A DNA stretch of 64,000 nucleotides from Dyella lipolytica (GTDB lineage Bacteria > Pseudomonadota > Gammaproteobacteria > Xanthomonadales > Rhodanobacteraceae). The DNA is taken from the NCBI RefSeq assembly GCF_030160075.1, contig NZ_BSNQ01000009.1, positions 926,295 through 990,294 on the forward strand, in the 5' to 3' direction. Shown one piece after another: positions 1 to 7,031 of the stretch (positions are counted from its first letter, which is position 1; each line of letters begins with the position of its first letter). The notes under the pieces are model-generated. The model had not been told where the DNA came from and searched no databases. It was given only the letters and a program-made list of their open reading frames with translations. The position numbers were made by a program, and so were the translations under genes.

Positions 1-1
1 C

Positions 2-898
2 GCCGAGCTGGGCCGCAAGCGTCAGAAGTGGTCGCCGAACATCAAGAACCACCGCGAAGCGATCGATGCCGAGCAGGAAAAGCTTGCCGCGATCGAAAAG
101 AAATTGTTCCTGCCGTTGACCGACATCAAGGAAATCAACCGCAGCATGTCGGTGGGCGAAGCCAAGGCACGCCGCGCCAAGAAAGAAATGGTGGAGGCCA
201 ACCTGCGTCTGGTGATCTCCATCGCCAAGAAGTACACCAACCGCGGCCTGCAATTCCTGGATCTCATCCAGGAAGGCAACATCGGTCTGATGAAGGCCGT
301 GGACAAATTCGAATACCGCCGCGGCTACAAGTTCTCCACGTACGCCACGTGGTGGATTCGTCAGGCCATCACGCGTTCGATCGCCGACCAGGCGCGCACC
401 ATCCGTATCCCGGTGCACATGATCGAAACGATCAACAAGCTCAACCGCATCTCGCGTCAGATGCTGCAGCAGTTTGGTCGTGAGCCGACGCCGGAAGAGC
501 TGTCCAAGGAAATGGACATGCCCGAGGACAAGATCCGCAAGGTGCTGAAGATCGCCAAAGAACCGATCTCGATGGAAACGCCGATCGGCGACGACGAAGA
601 TTCGCACCTGGGCGATTTCATCGAAGACACCAACGCCAGCTCGCCGATCGATTCGGCCACCGAAACGGGTCTGGTGGAAACCGTGCGCGACGTGCTCGCC
701 GGCCTCACGCCGCGGGAAGCGAAAGTACTGCGCATGCGCTTCGGTATCGACATGAACACCGATCACACGCTGGAAGAAGTCGGCAAGCAGTTCGACGTCA
801 CGCGCGAGCGCATCCGTCAGATAGAAGCCAAGGCGCTGCGCAAGCTGCGCCATCCGAGCCGCTCCGAACAGCTGCGCTCGTTCCTCGATATCGACTGA
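2..898 (+). CDS. rpoD: RNA polymerase primary sigma factor RpoD (sigma-70), C-terminal part
   Basis: This is the open 5' end of a sigma-70 gene that starts before the window; the frame is open from base 2. Region 2 is intact, with the core-binding and -10 recognition stretch around [17 protein letters not shown] and the melting motif [10 protein letters not shown]. Region 3 follows ([11 protein letters not shown]), then region 4.2 with the helix-turn-helix [20 protein letters not shown], ending in SFLDID as in other primary sigma factors. The protein directs core RNA polymerase to housekeeping promoters. A strong terminator lies just downstream. The N-terminal region 1.1 and most of the non-conserved insert are outside the window. 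Confidence 0.97.
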   Translation, partial: AELGRKRQKWSPNIKNHREAIDAEQEKLAAIEKKLFLPLTDIKEINRSMSVGEAKARRAKKEMVEANLRLVISIAKKYTNRGLQFLDLIQEGNIGLMKAVDKFEYRRGYKFSTYATWWIRQAITRSIADQARTIRIPVHMIETINKLNRISRQMLQQFGREPTPEELSKEMDMPEDKIRKVLKIAKEPISMETPIGDDEDSHLGDFIEDTNASSPIDSATETGLVETVRDVLAGLTPREAKVLRMRFGIDMNTDHTLEEVGKQFDVTRERIRQIEAKALRKLRHPSRSEQLRSFLDID

Positions 899-920
899 CA
901 CCGGCGCATATCGTCACGAC

Positions 921-951
921 AAAAGCCCCGCACATGCGGGGCTTTTGTTTT
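921..951 (+). terminator. Rho-independent terminator of rpoD
   Basis: A stem of AAAAGCCCCGC pairing with GCGGGGCTTTT around a short ACAT loop, followed by TGTTTT, lies 22 bases after the rpoD stop codon. The A-rich 5' side means it could also end transcription of the convergent gene on the other strand. Confidence 0.9.
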
Positions 952-958
952 AGCGGCA

Positions 959-1330
959 TCAGCCGAGGTCGTAGAAGAACTGCTCCCGCACAATCTTGCC
1001 GTCCTTCACCTGATACACGCAGATCTCCTGCATGTCCATGCGACCGCGGCCTTTCATCGTGATATCCAGCTGCATGGAGATACTGAACCAGTTGCCCGCG
1101 ATCACCGGATCGCTAACGCTTCCACCATGCACCGCCTCGACGGCCGCCTGGAACTGGCGCCCCTTCTCGTAAATCGCTTCCAACCCTTTCACGTTACCTA
1201 GAGCACCCGGCGGCAATCCCTCCGGCTCGATGCTCACCGCATCCTTGGCATACAACTCGGTCTGCGCTTCTTCGTATTTGCCCTCGCGGCATAGCTGGAC
1301 CAGCCGTTTGGCAATCGCTTCGGTGTTCAT
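959..1330 (-). CDS. NTF2-like / SnoaL-fold protein
   Basis: A 123-residue single-domain protein with the layout of the nuclear transport factor 2 / SnoaL superfamily. It has an N-terminal helix pair (AIAKRLVQLCREGKYEEAQ), a middle segment with a YAKDAV turn, and a C-terminal sheet ending in EICVYQVKDGKIVREQFFY. Members are small cone-shaped proteins that act as polyketide cyclases, isomerases or ligand-binding proteins, so the fold does not fix a reaction. The gene converges on rpoD. A GGAGAATCCGT stretch precedes the ATG. No partner gene is adjacent. Confidence 0.75.
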   Translation of the reverse strand: MNTEAIAKRLVQLCREGKYEEAQTELYAKDAVSIEPEGLPPGALGNVKGLEAIYEKGRQFQAAVEAVHGGSVSDPVIAGNWFSISMQLDITMKGRGRMDMQEICVYQVKDGKIVREQFFYDLG

Positions 1331-1487
1331 ACGGATTCTCCGTGGGTGGGGAATCTGAGCCTAATCCCGGCGGCATGACGAAACGATGTGCCATCGCACC
1401 ACACCAACCACCCTCGACGCTGGACGCCCCTGCCCGTTAACATGACGGGCTTACCCGCCGGCCGCGCCATCGCGCCATGCCGCATAT

Positions 1488-1563
<76 letters not shown>

Positions 1564-1600
1564 TCCTGAGCAACCTGGCATTAAAGAATGCGCGGTTAAC

Positions 1601-1629
1601 CATAGTTTGGCCGCAATGGCCAAACTATG
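1601..1629. repeat. Perfect inverted repeat CATAGTTTGGCC-N5-GGCCAAACTATG
   Basis: Twelve-base perfect arms flank a GCAAT spacer, 37 bases after the tRNA 3' end. A further half copy (AGTTTGGCCGC) follows at about 1644. The same 16-base core, GGCCAAACTATGGTTT, recurs at 14252, with one change at 14275, and at 60213, so this is a dispersed intergenic element. Function unknown. Confidence 0.7.
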
Positions 1630-1749
1630 AGAGAAATCTCACAAGTTTGGCCGCGAACTACCGGAAGGGAAACCATGCGTTCCGTCGCGCCTCCGAGTTA
1701 GTGGCCCGATATTGCAAAGAGCAGTAGGTCAGCTTTGGCGAAGCGGACA

Positions 1750-2028
1750 TTACTCCGGCTTGAGCACCAACAGTCCGTTCGACGCAAGCAAGCGCGCAAG
1801 AACGTAGTGGCCGAAAGCTGCGTATTCGTCCTCGGACAGCTCTAAAGCGGAGAGCTCAGATCGCTCGTAGTCCTTGAAGGTCACGAAGATATCGTGCCGC
1901 CACTGTCCAGGATTGCCAGGGGCCTGATTTGTGACGTCATCTAGTACAACCCGTAGCATCCCATCTGTGAGTTCCAATACGCTGCAGACTACCGCTCGCG
2001 CACCCCGTTCCTTATCACTGCTATCCAT
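1750..2028 (-). CDS. Hypothetical 92-aa protein
   Basis: I do not recognise this protein. The ATG at 2028 is chosen because AGGGGTG sits three bases upstream; an upstream start at 2070 has no such site. The protein is acidic and soluble, with a predicted beta-rich N-terminal half (VVCSVLELTDGMLRVVLDDV, HDIFVTFKDY) and a helical C-terminal half (SEDEYAAFGHYVLARLLASNG). It lies downstream of, and in the same direction as, the ubiquitin-like conjugation operon, but a terminator separates them, so it is probably transcribed on its own. Confidence 0.5.
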   Translation of the reverse strand: MDSSDKERGARAVVCSVLELTDGMLRVVLDDVTNQAPGNPGQWRHDIFVTFKDYERSELSALELSEDEYAAFGHYVLARLLASNGLLVLKPE

Positions 2029-2075
2029 AAGCACCCCTAAAAACCTGCTGATCGTCGCACCCGACCCCAAAACAT

Positions 2076-2105
2076 AAAAAGGTCTGCTGTTGGTCGAAAG
2101 CAGAC
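2076..2105 (-). terminator. Rho-independent terminator ending the ubiquitin-like operon
   Basis: On the minus strand GTCTGCT pairs with AGCAGAC across a ten-base loop, followed by CTTTTTATG. It lies 57 bases beyond the stop codon of the membrane-protein gene. Confidence 0.75.
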
Positions 2106-2161
2106 GTCAGCGACCGGCTTACTGCTGCAACAGAGAACATCGGGCGCATTGATCGTCACCT

Positions 2162-2884
2162 TTAATCAACGCCATTGCCCGACTTCGGCATGAATCGGTG
2201 TCCAGTAAGAACTGAATCGGTGCCCATAAATCGCATCGACTTTCGTGACGAAAGCGAAGTGTTCGCTCTTGTGGACTGCGCGAATTGTCCAGACGGGCGA
2301 GGATACACCTCATCAATTCTCAATAATCGATCTGCCATAAGATATTTAAGAGATGCGAACAGTAGTGCTTGCATTGCGACGATGCTTGCTAGCATCCACA
2401 GTGTAATTACTGCGACGGGAACGTGATCTTTGAGGAATGGGCTGACCAAAATCATCAAGAGATAGACGAGCAGCCCGGCTATGACAAAATAATCAAACTT
2501 TCGCCGATAGGTGAGTCGCGGATTCTCACGCCTGTCCTCGATGTCTAAGCCATCCGGCTTAAGTCTTACGAGGCCACGAGTATCCTTAAACGCTTTCAGT
2601 ACCGTGATTGGACTGTCGCGGTCCAGGGAGAAACGTATGACGTCACCTGGTAGCTCGATGCCAATAGCATCCTTTACAGCGACCTGAAGTGCAGCGGATG
2701 AGGCTGTTCGCCACTTCTCCTTGCCGCAGACAAGTGCATAGAAGCGTTTCGTTTTGCTTTGCGAAAGGCGTAGGTTGCCATGCTTGAACTTAGCAAGTGC
2801 CAGCATGGCTCCTAAGGGTGCCGTAATGGAAAGTAAAACCAGGTGGCTTTGTTCAACGAGGCTGGAAAGATTTGCAACATCCAT
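2162..2884 (-). CDS. Membrane protein, fifth gene of the ubiquitin-like operon
   Basis: I do not recognise a family. The chosen ATG at 2884 has AAAAAGGAATCC directly upstream. An in-frame GTG at 2935 overlaps the E1 stop codon (GTGA) and is the alternative. The 240-residue product has one hydrophobic N-terminal segment (LVLLSITAPLGAMLALAKF), about 100 polar residues with a RRENPRLTYRRK basic patch, and two adjacent membrane helices (YFVIAGLLVYLLMILV; VAVITLWMLASIVAMQALLF). A polar tail of about 60 residues follows. It is transcribed with the Ubl-E2-JAB-E1 genes and may be an accessory factor, target or effector; that role is inferred from position only. Confidence 0.65.
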   Translation of the reverse strand: MDVANLSSLVEQSHLVLLSITAPLGAMLALAKFKHGNLRLSQSKTKRFYALVCGKEKWRTASSAALQVAVKDAIGIELPGDVIRFSLDRDSPITVLKAFKDTRGLVRLKPDGLDIEDRRENPRLTYRRKFDYFVIAGLLVYLLMILVSPFLKDHVPVAVITLWMLASIVAMQALLFASLKYLMADRLLRIDEVYPRPSGQFAQSTRANTSLSSRKSMRFMGTDSVLTGHRFMPKSGNGVD

Positions 2885-2931
2885 TGGATTCCTTTTTTTG
2901 AATGGAAGCAAACGTTTATTAGGGACAATTG

Positions 2932-4338
2932 TCACGCCAAATAGCGCTCAGGCCATAGAAGTCTGAGCGCTTTCCCGGTGTGCGGGTCTCCGCAAAACTC
3001 GCAGGTCGGCAAACGACGCCTTCTCCGGCGTAGACTCCGATGCGGCGGTTGCCAAGGTGATGCGAAGAAGTAGTTGTCTCTGGAACTCTGGTTCTTATTT
3101 TTTTCAAATCGAACCAATTCCAGTGCCAGGAACACGCCGGCGAGGTTCGATATAAAGGCAAATGGTGCCGCTGCTTGTTTTCCTGCTTTCGTCAGCAGAG
3201 CACCCTCGCCGCATTGCTTCTTGTAAAACGTATCCAATGAAGTGCCAATGATGGATTCAGCATCAACTCCTGGAAAATTGGCCGCAAGCTTGGTTGCTAT
3301 GCCACGATCGATCAGCGGAGTTCTAATTTCTTCGATCGTCAATCCAAGCTTTTCTGCGAGGTGTTTATCTTGCTGAAGTTCGTCATGCGTATGCGCGTAT
3401 ATGCACGATAGGCAGGCGCCTTCATTGGGTAGGCTGTGAGAGTGAACAACAATTTCACTGATATCCGTGGTGGACGCATCCAGGACCTCCGCGGGAAGCT
3501 CACCCTGAATGGAACGCCGCGCTCGCCGGCTGTCCGTGGTTACAATGACACGAGTGGCTTTCTTTCCTGGCCGATCGGCAAGATGCCGGTGCAGGTCGCA
3601 TTGAACCGGGGTGATGTGAAGCCCAGGAAGGTTCACTCGCTCTGCAAGGAGCTCGGCCTTGCCGCGACCTACATCACCTAAATCAAAATATAGGCATCTA
3701 TTGCTGTTTCCAGCGGAAACTTTTTTCGGGTCGACGATGGCAATTTCGCCATGAAGCTTAAGCTCGTCGGCTGCCCAGAGAAATCCGTTCGCGACGCCCC
3801 CTGCTCCGACCAGGACAGTGTCTGTCAATTGAATGGGACGTTCGAGATCCTCTGCAGTCACCCCTAATGCCGCAAAGTTGAACACGAATGGCTCAGGTAC
3901 GATTGCAAATGGCGAGGACGCGTCCGCTTGTTGACCTACAGAGCAGGCGATGACGTGGCCTGCTATGTAGCAGGCAGCGGCTTTCCGGAATAGGCCGTGT
4001 AAATCGGTGGGGGCATCTACCTCATAACTATGACTTTCAGAACCGGGAATAACATTCCGGATGACGATCCCGTCAATGGATACCTCCACGCTCAAGTGCA
4101 TTGGCGCATTGGTCACAGGATGAGCTTGGATGCAGAGCTCCACATCGCAAGGCTCATTAGGTTCTGCAACAGCGATGGTGCGTTCAAGAAGGCGTTGGAC
4201 GTCTTCCGCTAGCTTGATAGCAGGGACTGAGTTTCCGCATGTGACTCGGACACGAATCGCCAGTTTTTTTGTGGCTTCTTCATGCGACAAGCCCGTGGCG
4301 CTCATCAGTGTGCGAATATTCTCTTCGGTGTCGTACAT
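2932..4338 (-). CDS. bilD: E1-like (ThiF/UBA fold) activating enzyme of a bacterial ubiquitin-like conjugation system
   Basis: Residues from about 170 form a ThiF/E1 adenylation domain. It has the nucleotide loop VGAGGVAN (178-184), the acidic end of the next strand IVDPKKV (D203) and a following NSNRC segment. A CLSC pair at about 309 and CEFC at about 446 make a likely zinc site, as in E1 enzymes. About 165 N-terminal residues have no recognised motif. E1 enzymes adenylate the C-terminus of the ubiquitin-like protein and pass it to the E2. The gene starts six bases after the JAB stop codon. Because the E2 is separate and there is no nucleotidyltransferase, this is not a CBASS Cap2. The order Ubl-E2-JAB-E1 matches BilA-BilB-BilC-BilD. 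Confidence 0.85.
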   Translation of the reverse strand: MYDTEENIRTLMSATGLSHEEATKKLAIRVRVTCGNSVPAIKLAEDVQRLLERTIAVAEPNEPCDVELCIQAHPVTNAPMHLSVEVSIDGIVIRNVIPGSESHSYEVDAPTDLHGLFRKAAACYIAGHVIACSVGQQADASSPFAIVPEPFVFNFAALGVTAEDLERPIQLTDTVLVGAGGVANGFLWAADELKLHGEIAIVDPKKVSAGNSNRCLYFDLGDVGRGKAELLAERVNLPGLHITPVQCDLHRHLADRPGKKATRVIVTTDSRRARRSIQGELPAEVLDASTTDISEIVVHSHSLPNEGACLSCIYAHTHDELQQDKHLAEKLGLTIEEIRTPLIDRGIATKLAANFPGVDAESIIGTSLDTFYKKQCGEGALLTKAGKQAAAPFAFISNLAGVFLALELVRFEKNKNQSSRDNYFFASPWQPPHRSLRRRRRRLPTCEFCGDPHTGKALRLLWPERYLA

Positions 4339-4344
4339 AAGAAT

Positions 4345-4806
4345 TTATTTCACAATCTGGAGAACATGGTCGAACTGGACTTCGCGCCAGTTGTCGGTGG
4401 CGTCCAGCTGATATACAGCCGCCTTCTTGGAAAAATCTGCTACACAGGTGTCGGACGCGAAGCGGGGCAAGACGAGTGACAGCGCGCCAATATGCCTTAC
4501 CACTGCCCATGCATCGTCAGCAGATGAGTGGAACGCCAGGCCCGGATGGGAATGGACTTGTGCAACAATTTTTGTTCGACTACGGCGAAGTTCCGCCATG
4601 AGTAGGCGCATGGATGAAGCAGGGATGCGGAAGTAGTCGATGGAAACTTCCTGTTGCGGTAAGTACACGTCGGTGATTTGAATACTTTCGCCGACGTCTC
4701 GTCCAAGCCATAGCACGACGGTTTCGCAGTTCCTTTTAGCTCCTTCCTGCAGATGGCTAATAGTTTCTGCGACTATGGAGACCGGGCATTGGAATACTGT
4801 GCTCAT
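4345..4806 (-). CDS. bilC: JAB/JAMM metalloprotease, probable deubiquitinase
   Basis: A 153-residue single-domain JAMM protein. The zinc ligands and catalytic residues are all present: Glu28 (CETVVLW) and H85-S-H87-x7-S95-x2-D98, the full HxHx7Sx2D pattern. Such proteins trim the C-terminus of the ubiquitin-like modifier before activation and remove it from targets. The ATG overlaps the E2 stop codon as ATGA, so the two are translationally coupled. The Ubl in this operon ends one residue past a glycine run, consistent with a need for trimming. Confidence 0.88.
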   Translation of the reverse strand: MSTVFQCPVSIVAETISHLQEGAKRNCETVVLWLGRDVGESIQITDVYLPQQEVSIDYFRIPASSMRLLMAELRRSRTKIVAQVHSHPGLAFHSSADDAWAVVRHIGALSLVLPRFASDTCVADFSKKAAVYQLDATDNWREVQFDHVLQIVK

Positions 4807-5228
4807 GGACCTACAGCCTTACGCCATGCACTGGATAGTTGAACGAGTAGACCCGGCAAGTTCATCCCATCCTGGCCCCGGTAATTTTCCCAGCGGTCGC
4901 CAAGATGGCTGCTATGTGTGTGGTATTCCCGAAAACCGCGCATACATATAAATGGCTTGCCGGTGATGGGGTGCGCATCTTGGTGAAAGACGCTGCCGGG
5001 AAGGTTTTTCGGGTCAGAGCCGTCCGCGGACATCAAGATCGCTGACGGTGGGAGTTCTGGCCAGTTGTCGCAGAGGAGCCGTACTCTCAAAGGCCGGCTG
5101 CCCAAAAATGTCACCTCGACGTGTGGATAGTCCTTGGAATGGACTATCCACCGTTTCGCTTCTACAAGCCGCTCCGACAGGAATTCGACATCTTGTTCGA
5201 AGTGGGATTTGGAGAGGGCTTCATGCAC
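4803..5228 (-). CDS. bilB: E2-like ubiquitin-conjugating enzyme
   Basis: A compact 141-residue protein with the bacterial E2 pattern: beta-strands (PHVEVTFLG, LRVRLLCDNW), a WPELPP turn, and a single Cys at about 95 in KPFICMRGF as candidate catalytic residue. It continues with a HTHSSH segment and a DRWENYR helix. E2 proteins accept the modifier from E1 and transfer it to targets. The start is uncertain. The GTG at 5228, overlapping the Ubl stop by eight bases and preceded by GAGGG, is preferred over an in-frame TTG at 5258 that has no ribosome site. It is coupled to the JAB gene by ATGA. Confidence 0.75.
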   Translation of the reverse strand: MHEALSKSHFEQDVEFLSERLVEAKRWIVHSKDYPHVEVTFLGSRPLRVRLLCDNWPELPPSAILMSADGSDPKNLPGSVFHQDAHPITGKPFICMRGFREYHTHSSHLGDRWENYRGQDGMNLPGLLVQLSSAWRKAVGP

Positions 5229-5502
5229 CGCCGCCGCCCTCGGGTTTATGCCACTCAATTTCGACGATGTTGTGGAGGGCGTTGCCCTCGAATGACTTAC
5301 TCACGTCGACCGGGCGGTTGTCGACAAAGGCCTCCCAGTCGGAGGTGTTCGTCAGGCCCAGCTTCTCGGCGGCAGCCTTCAAGATGACACTCAACGGCTC
5401 GGTGCTGTAGGTGCGACGGTAATCCTCTACGTTCGGGAAGGTGCCGCTGGTCGTGATGACCGCGACGGCTATTGGTTTCACATCGTCCTGCTGGTCGTTC
5501 AT
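5221..5502 (-). CDS. bilA: Ubiquitin-like modifier (single beta-grasp domain, glycine-rich C-terminus)
   Basis: A 93-residue protein of the DUF2604-like Ubl type. It has an N-terminal hairpin (IAVAVITTSG), a central helix (LSVILKAAAEKLGL), later strands (DWEAFVDNRPVDVS, NIVEIEWHK) and a C-terminus EGGGGA. The terminal glycines are the likely conjugation point. BilA of the first described systems has two beta-grasp domains; this one has room for only one, like type II systems. The ATG at 5502 has GAAAGG nine bases upstream. It is the first gene of the operon, and its promoter overlaps the palindromic operator at 5562-5600. Confidence 0.78.
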   Translation of the reverse strand: MNDQQDDVKPIAVAVITTSGTFPNVEDYRRTYSTEPLSVILKAAAEKLGLTNTSDWEAFVDNRPVDVSKSFEGNALHNIVEIEWHKPEGGGGA

Positions 5503-5538
5503 GTCGATGGGCCTTTCAAGGAGGGGGGCGTGGCTATG

Positions 5539-5567
5539 TTTATCCCACGAACATTCCCGAGTGTCAA
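5539..5567 (-). promoter_or_regulatory. Promoter of the ubiquitin-like operon
   Basis: Read leftwards, a perfect -35 TTGACA (5567-5562) is followed after exactly 17 bases by GATAAA (5544-5539) as -10, four of six matches to consensus. The -35 box is the outer end of the left arm of the operator palindrome, so bound repressor would block it. Confidence 0.7.
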
Positions 5568-5600
5568 TAGCAATGACATGAAATGTCATTGCTATTGACA
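5562..5600. promoter_or_regulatory. Perfect 18+18 bp palindromic operator between the XRE gene and the Ubl operon
   Basis: The two 18-base arms (TGTCAATAGCAATGACAT and its exact complement) are separated by GAA. Each arm is itself a TGTCA-N7-TGACA site, giving four half-sites. Both outer ends read TTGACA outwards, so the element carries a potential -35 box for each divergent operon. It is the expected binding site of the XRE protein encoded next to it. Confidence 0.8.
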
Positions 5601-5651
5601 TCCCCTTCTGCCTGGCGGAACCTTAGGCTCGCCTACCCACGTAGCCAAATA

Positions 5652-5978
5652 ATGGAAAACAAAGAGTATTACGAACTTCTCGGGTCAAAGCTCCGCGAGG
5701 GGCGTGAAGCTGCTGGCCTAACTCAGGATCAGCTCGCAAAAGCTGTCGGTCTCTCGAGAACTTCGGTGACAAATATTGAGCGAGGCCGTCAACGGCTAAT
5801 GTTGGATCAGTTTGAGTCGCTCTGTTCTGCGGTCGGTAAAACTTCTTCCGAAGTACTCAGCAGCACGGCGTCGCTCAATTACCGTAACGCGCAGCCAGCT
5901 AAACACGATCTTCGCTCTATGCCGGAGGTGGCGCGTTTTGTTAACGAAGTCAAGAAAGGTAGTGGTGGTCTGAAATGA
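5652..5978 (+). CDS. XRE-family HTH repressor
   Basis: A 108-residue regulator. Residues 9-62 form a Cro/C1-type helix-turn-helix (LREGREAAGLTQDQLAKAVGLSRTSVTNIERG, split over helices 1-3), followed by a tail ending in EVKKGSGGLK. The ATG at 5652 is chosen because the HTH begins a few residues later; an upstream start at 5583 would lie inside the operator. It overlaps the next gene by ATGA. XRE proteins paired with an ImmA protease are typically mobile-element repressors removed by proteolysis. Here the likely targets are its own promoter and the divergent ubiquitin-like operon. Confidence 0.85.
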   Translation: MENKEYYELLGSKLREGREAAGLTQDQLAKAVGLSRTSVTNIERGRQRLMLDQFESLCSAVGKTSSEVLSSTASLNYRNAQPAKHDLRSMPEVARFVNEVKKGSGGLK

Positions 5979-6514
5979 CTGCATCGCGACCTCGATACGC
6001 GCGCATCAACAAGATGGTTGAAGGGCTACTGTCGGACAACAACGTACATGCCGCACCAGTTCCGGTCGAGATGATCGCGAAAAGCCTGGGCGCAACGATT
6101 GCTTACCGAGATTTCGATGAAGATGTCTCCGGCCTACTTATACGTCAGGGTGACTCGTCCGTAATTGGAGTTGCGGAAAACCAATCCCAAGAACGACAAC
6201 GGTTCACGATTGCCCATGAGCTGGGCCATCTACTCCTGCATGAAGGGCAGGAAGTCCACGTAGATAAATTATTCAGAATTAATTTCAGGTCGAAAGCCTC
6301 CTCGACAGCGGAGGACGTGCAAGAAATCGAAGCAAATACCTTCGCTGCAAATTTACTCATGCCGCGCGCTTTTTTAATCAAGGATGCGGCAAAACTCGAC
6401 CTTGATTTCGAAGATCAGGGCCATGTGCAATCTCTAGCATCGCGTTACGAGGTTAGTGCCCAGGCAATGACCTTTAGGCTTCTAAATTTATTCGGATACT
6501 CAGAGAGCGCCTGA
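5975..6514 (+). CDS. ImmA/IrrE family zinc metallopeptidase
   Basis: A 179-residue DUF955-type protein with the zinc motif HELGH at 81-85 inside FTIAHELGHLLLH, and a downstream third-ligand region EIEANTFAANLLMP, both typical of ImmA. ImmA of ICEBs1 cleaves its partner repressor, and IrrE/PprI does the same with DdrO. It is translationally coupled to the XRE gene, so it most likely inactivates that repressor in response to a signal. This would open the operator controlling the ubiquitin-like operon. The last inference is from arrangement only. Confidence 0.88.
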   Translation: MTASRPRYARINKMVEGLLSDNNVHAAPVPVEMIAKSLGATIAYRDFDEDVSGLLIRQGDSSVIGVAENQSQERQRFTIAHELGHLLLHEGQEVHVDKLFRINFRSKASSTAEDVQEIEANTFAANLLMPRAFLIKDAAKLDLDFEDQGHVQSLASRYEVSAQAMTFRLLNLFGYSESA

Positions 6515-6516
6515 GA

Positions 6517-6885
6517 ATGTTTGGCTTTGGATTGTTCAAGCAGTTTTTGGTGCGGTGGAAAGGCATTGAGCCAGCACCACAACAGGTGCGAACTTCAGAG
6601 AAAAATGACTCTGGTTCCTTTCGTACCCAGCAAAGTCGTTTCTCTATCGCTCGATTTGAAGGTTTAGGCGATCCTCCGGCAGGGCATTGGAAGCACTGTC
6701 ATCCATCGACGATGAAGCGATTCAAGGCGGAAATGACATGCCCGAATGGACATGGACTCGTCTTGAAGTCTCATGCAATTAAGCCAGATGGCATCGTTTT
6801 TCCGAGCGTCGTATGCCAGGCTCGGGGATGCACCTTTCACGAATTCGTTTTGCTACGAGGTTGGGACAAGGGCGAGCTTCGCTAA
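6517..6885 (+). CDS. Hypothetical zinc-ribbon-like protein
   Basis: Not recognised. It begins two bases after the ImmA stop, so it is probably the third gene of that operon, although no clear ribosome site precedes the ATG. The 122-residue product has a basic, aromatic N-terminus (MFGFGLFKQFLVRWKG). Its C-terminal half contains CPNGH at about 74, then CQARGC about 25 residues later, the spacing of a small zinc ribbon. A nucleic-acid or protein-binding role would fit but is not shown. Confidence 0.55.
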   Translation: MFGFGLFKQFLVRWKGIEPAPQQVRTSEKNDSGSFRTQQSRFSIARFEGLGDPPAGHWKHCHPSTMKRFKAEMTCPNGHGLVLKSHAIKPDGIVFPSVVCQARGCTFHEFVLLRGWDKGELR

Positions 6886-6941
6886 CGTTGTATGGGATCG
6901 TTTTTACACCGTTCACGTAGACGTCTCGTCTGACGAAAAGC

Positions 6942-7031
6942 ATGGTGCGCAAGGTTCTCAATGTCGACAACCGCAGTACCATCATGTTCAGAACACCGAT
7001 GGAGTACGTGAAGGATGGGCCCGGACACTGA
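6942..7031 (+). CDS. Possible 29-aa upstream ORF
   Basis: ATG at 6942 opens a 29-codon frame (MVRKVLNVDNRSTIMF...) whose stop overlaps the start of the HEPN-like gene by 17 bases. No good ribosome site precedes it. It may couple translation to the next gene or be the remnant of a longer gene; it is reported because the HEPN-like gene lacks a well-spaced site of its own. Confidence 0.25.
   Translation: MVRKVLNVDNRSTIMFRTPMEYVKDGPGH

Noticed and set aside
2932-5258. CBASS type II (Cap2/Cap3) assignment for the E1, E2 and JAB genes
   Set aside because: No cGAS/DncV-like nucleotidyltransferase or nucleotide-gated effector is present, the E2 is not fused to E1, and a dedicated Ubl with a glycine end leads the operon.
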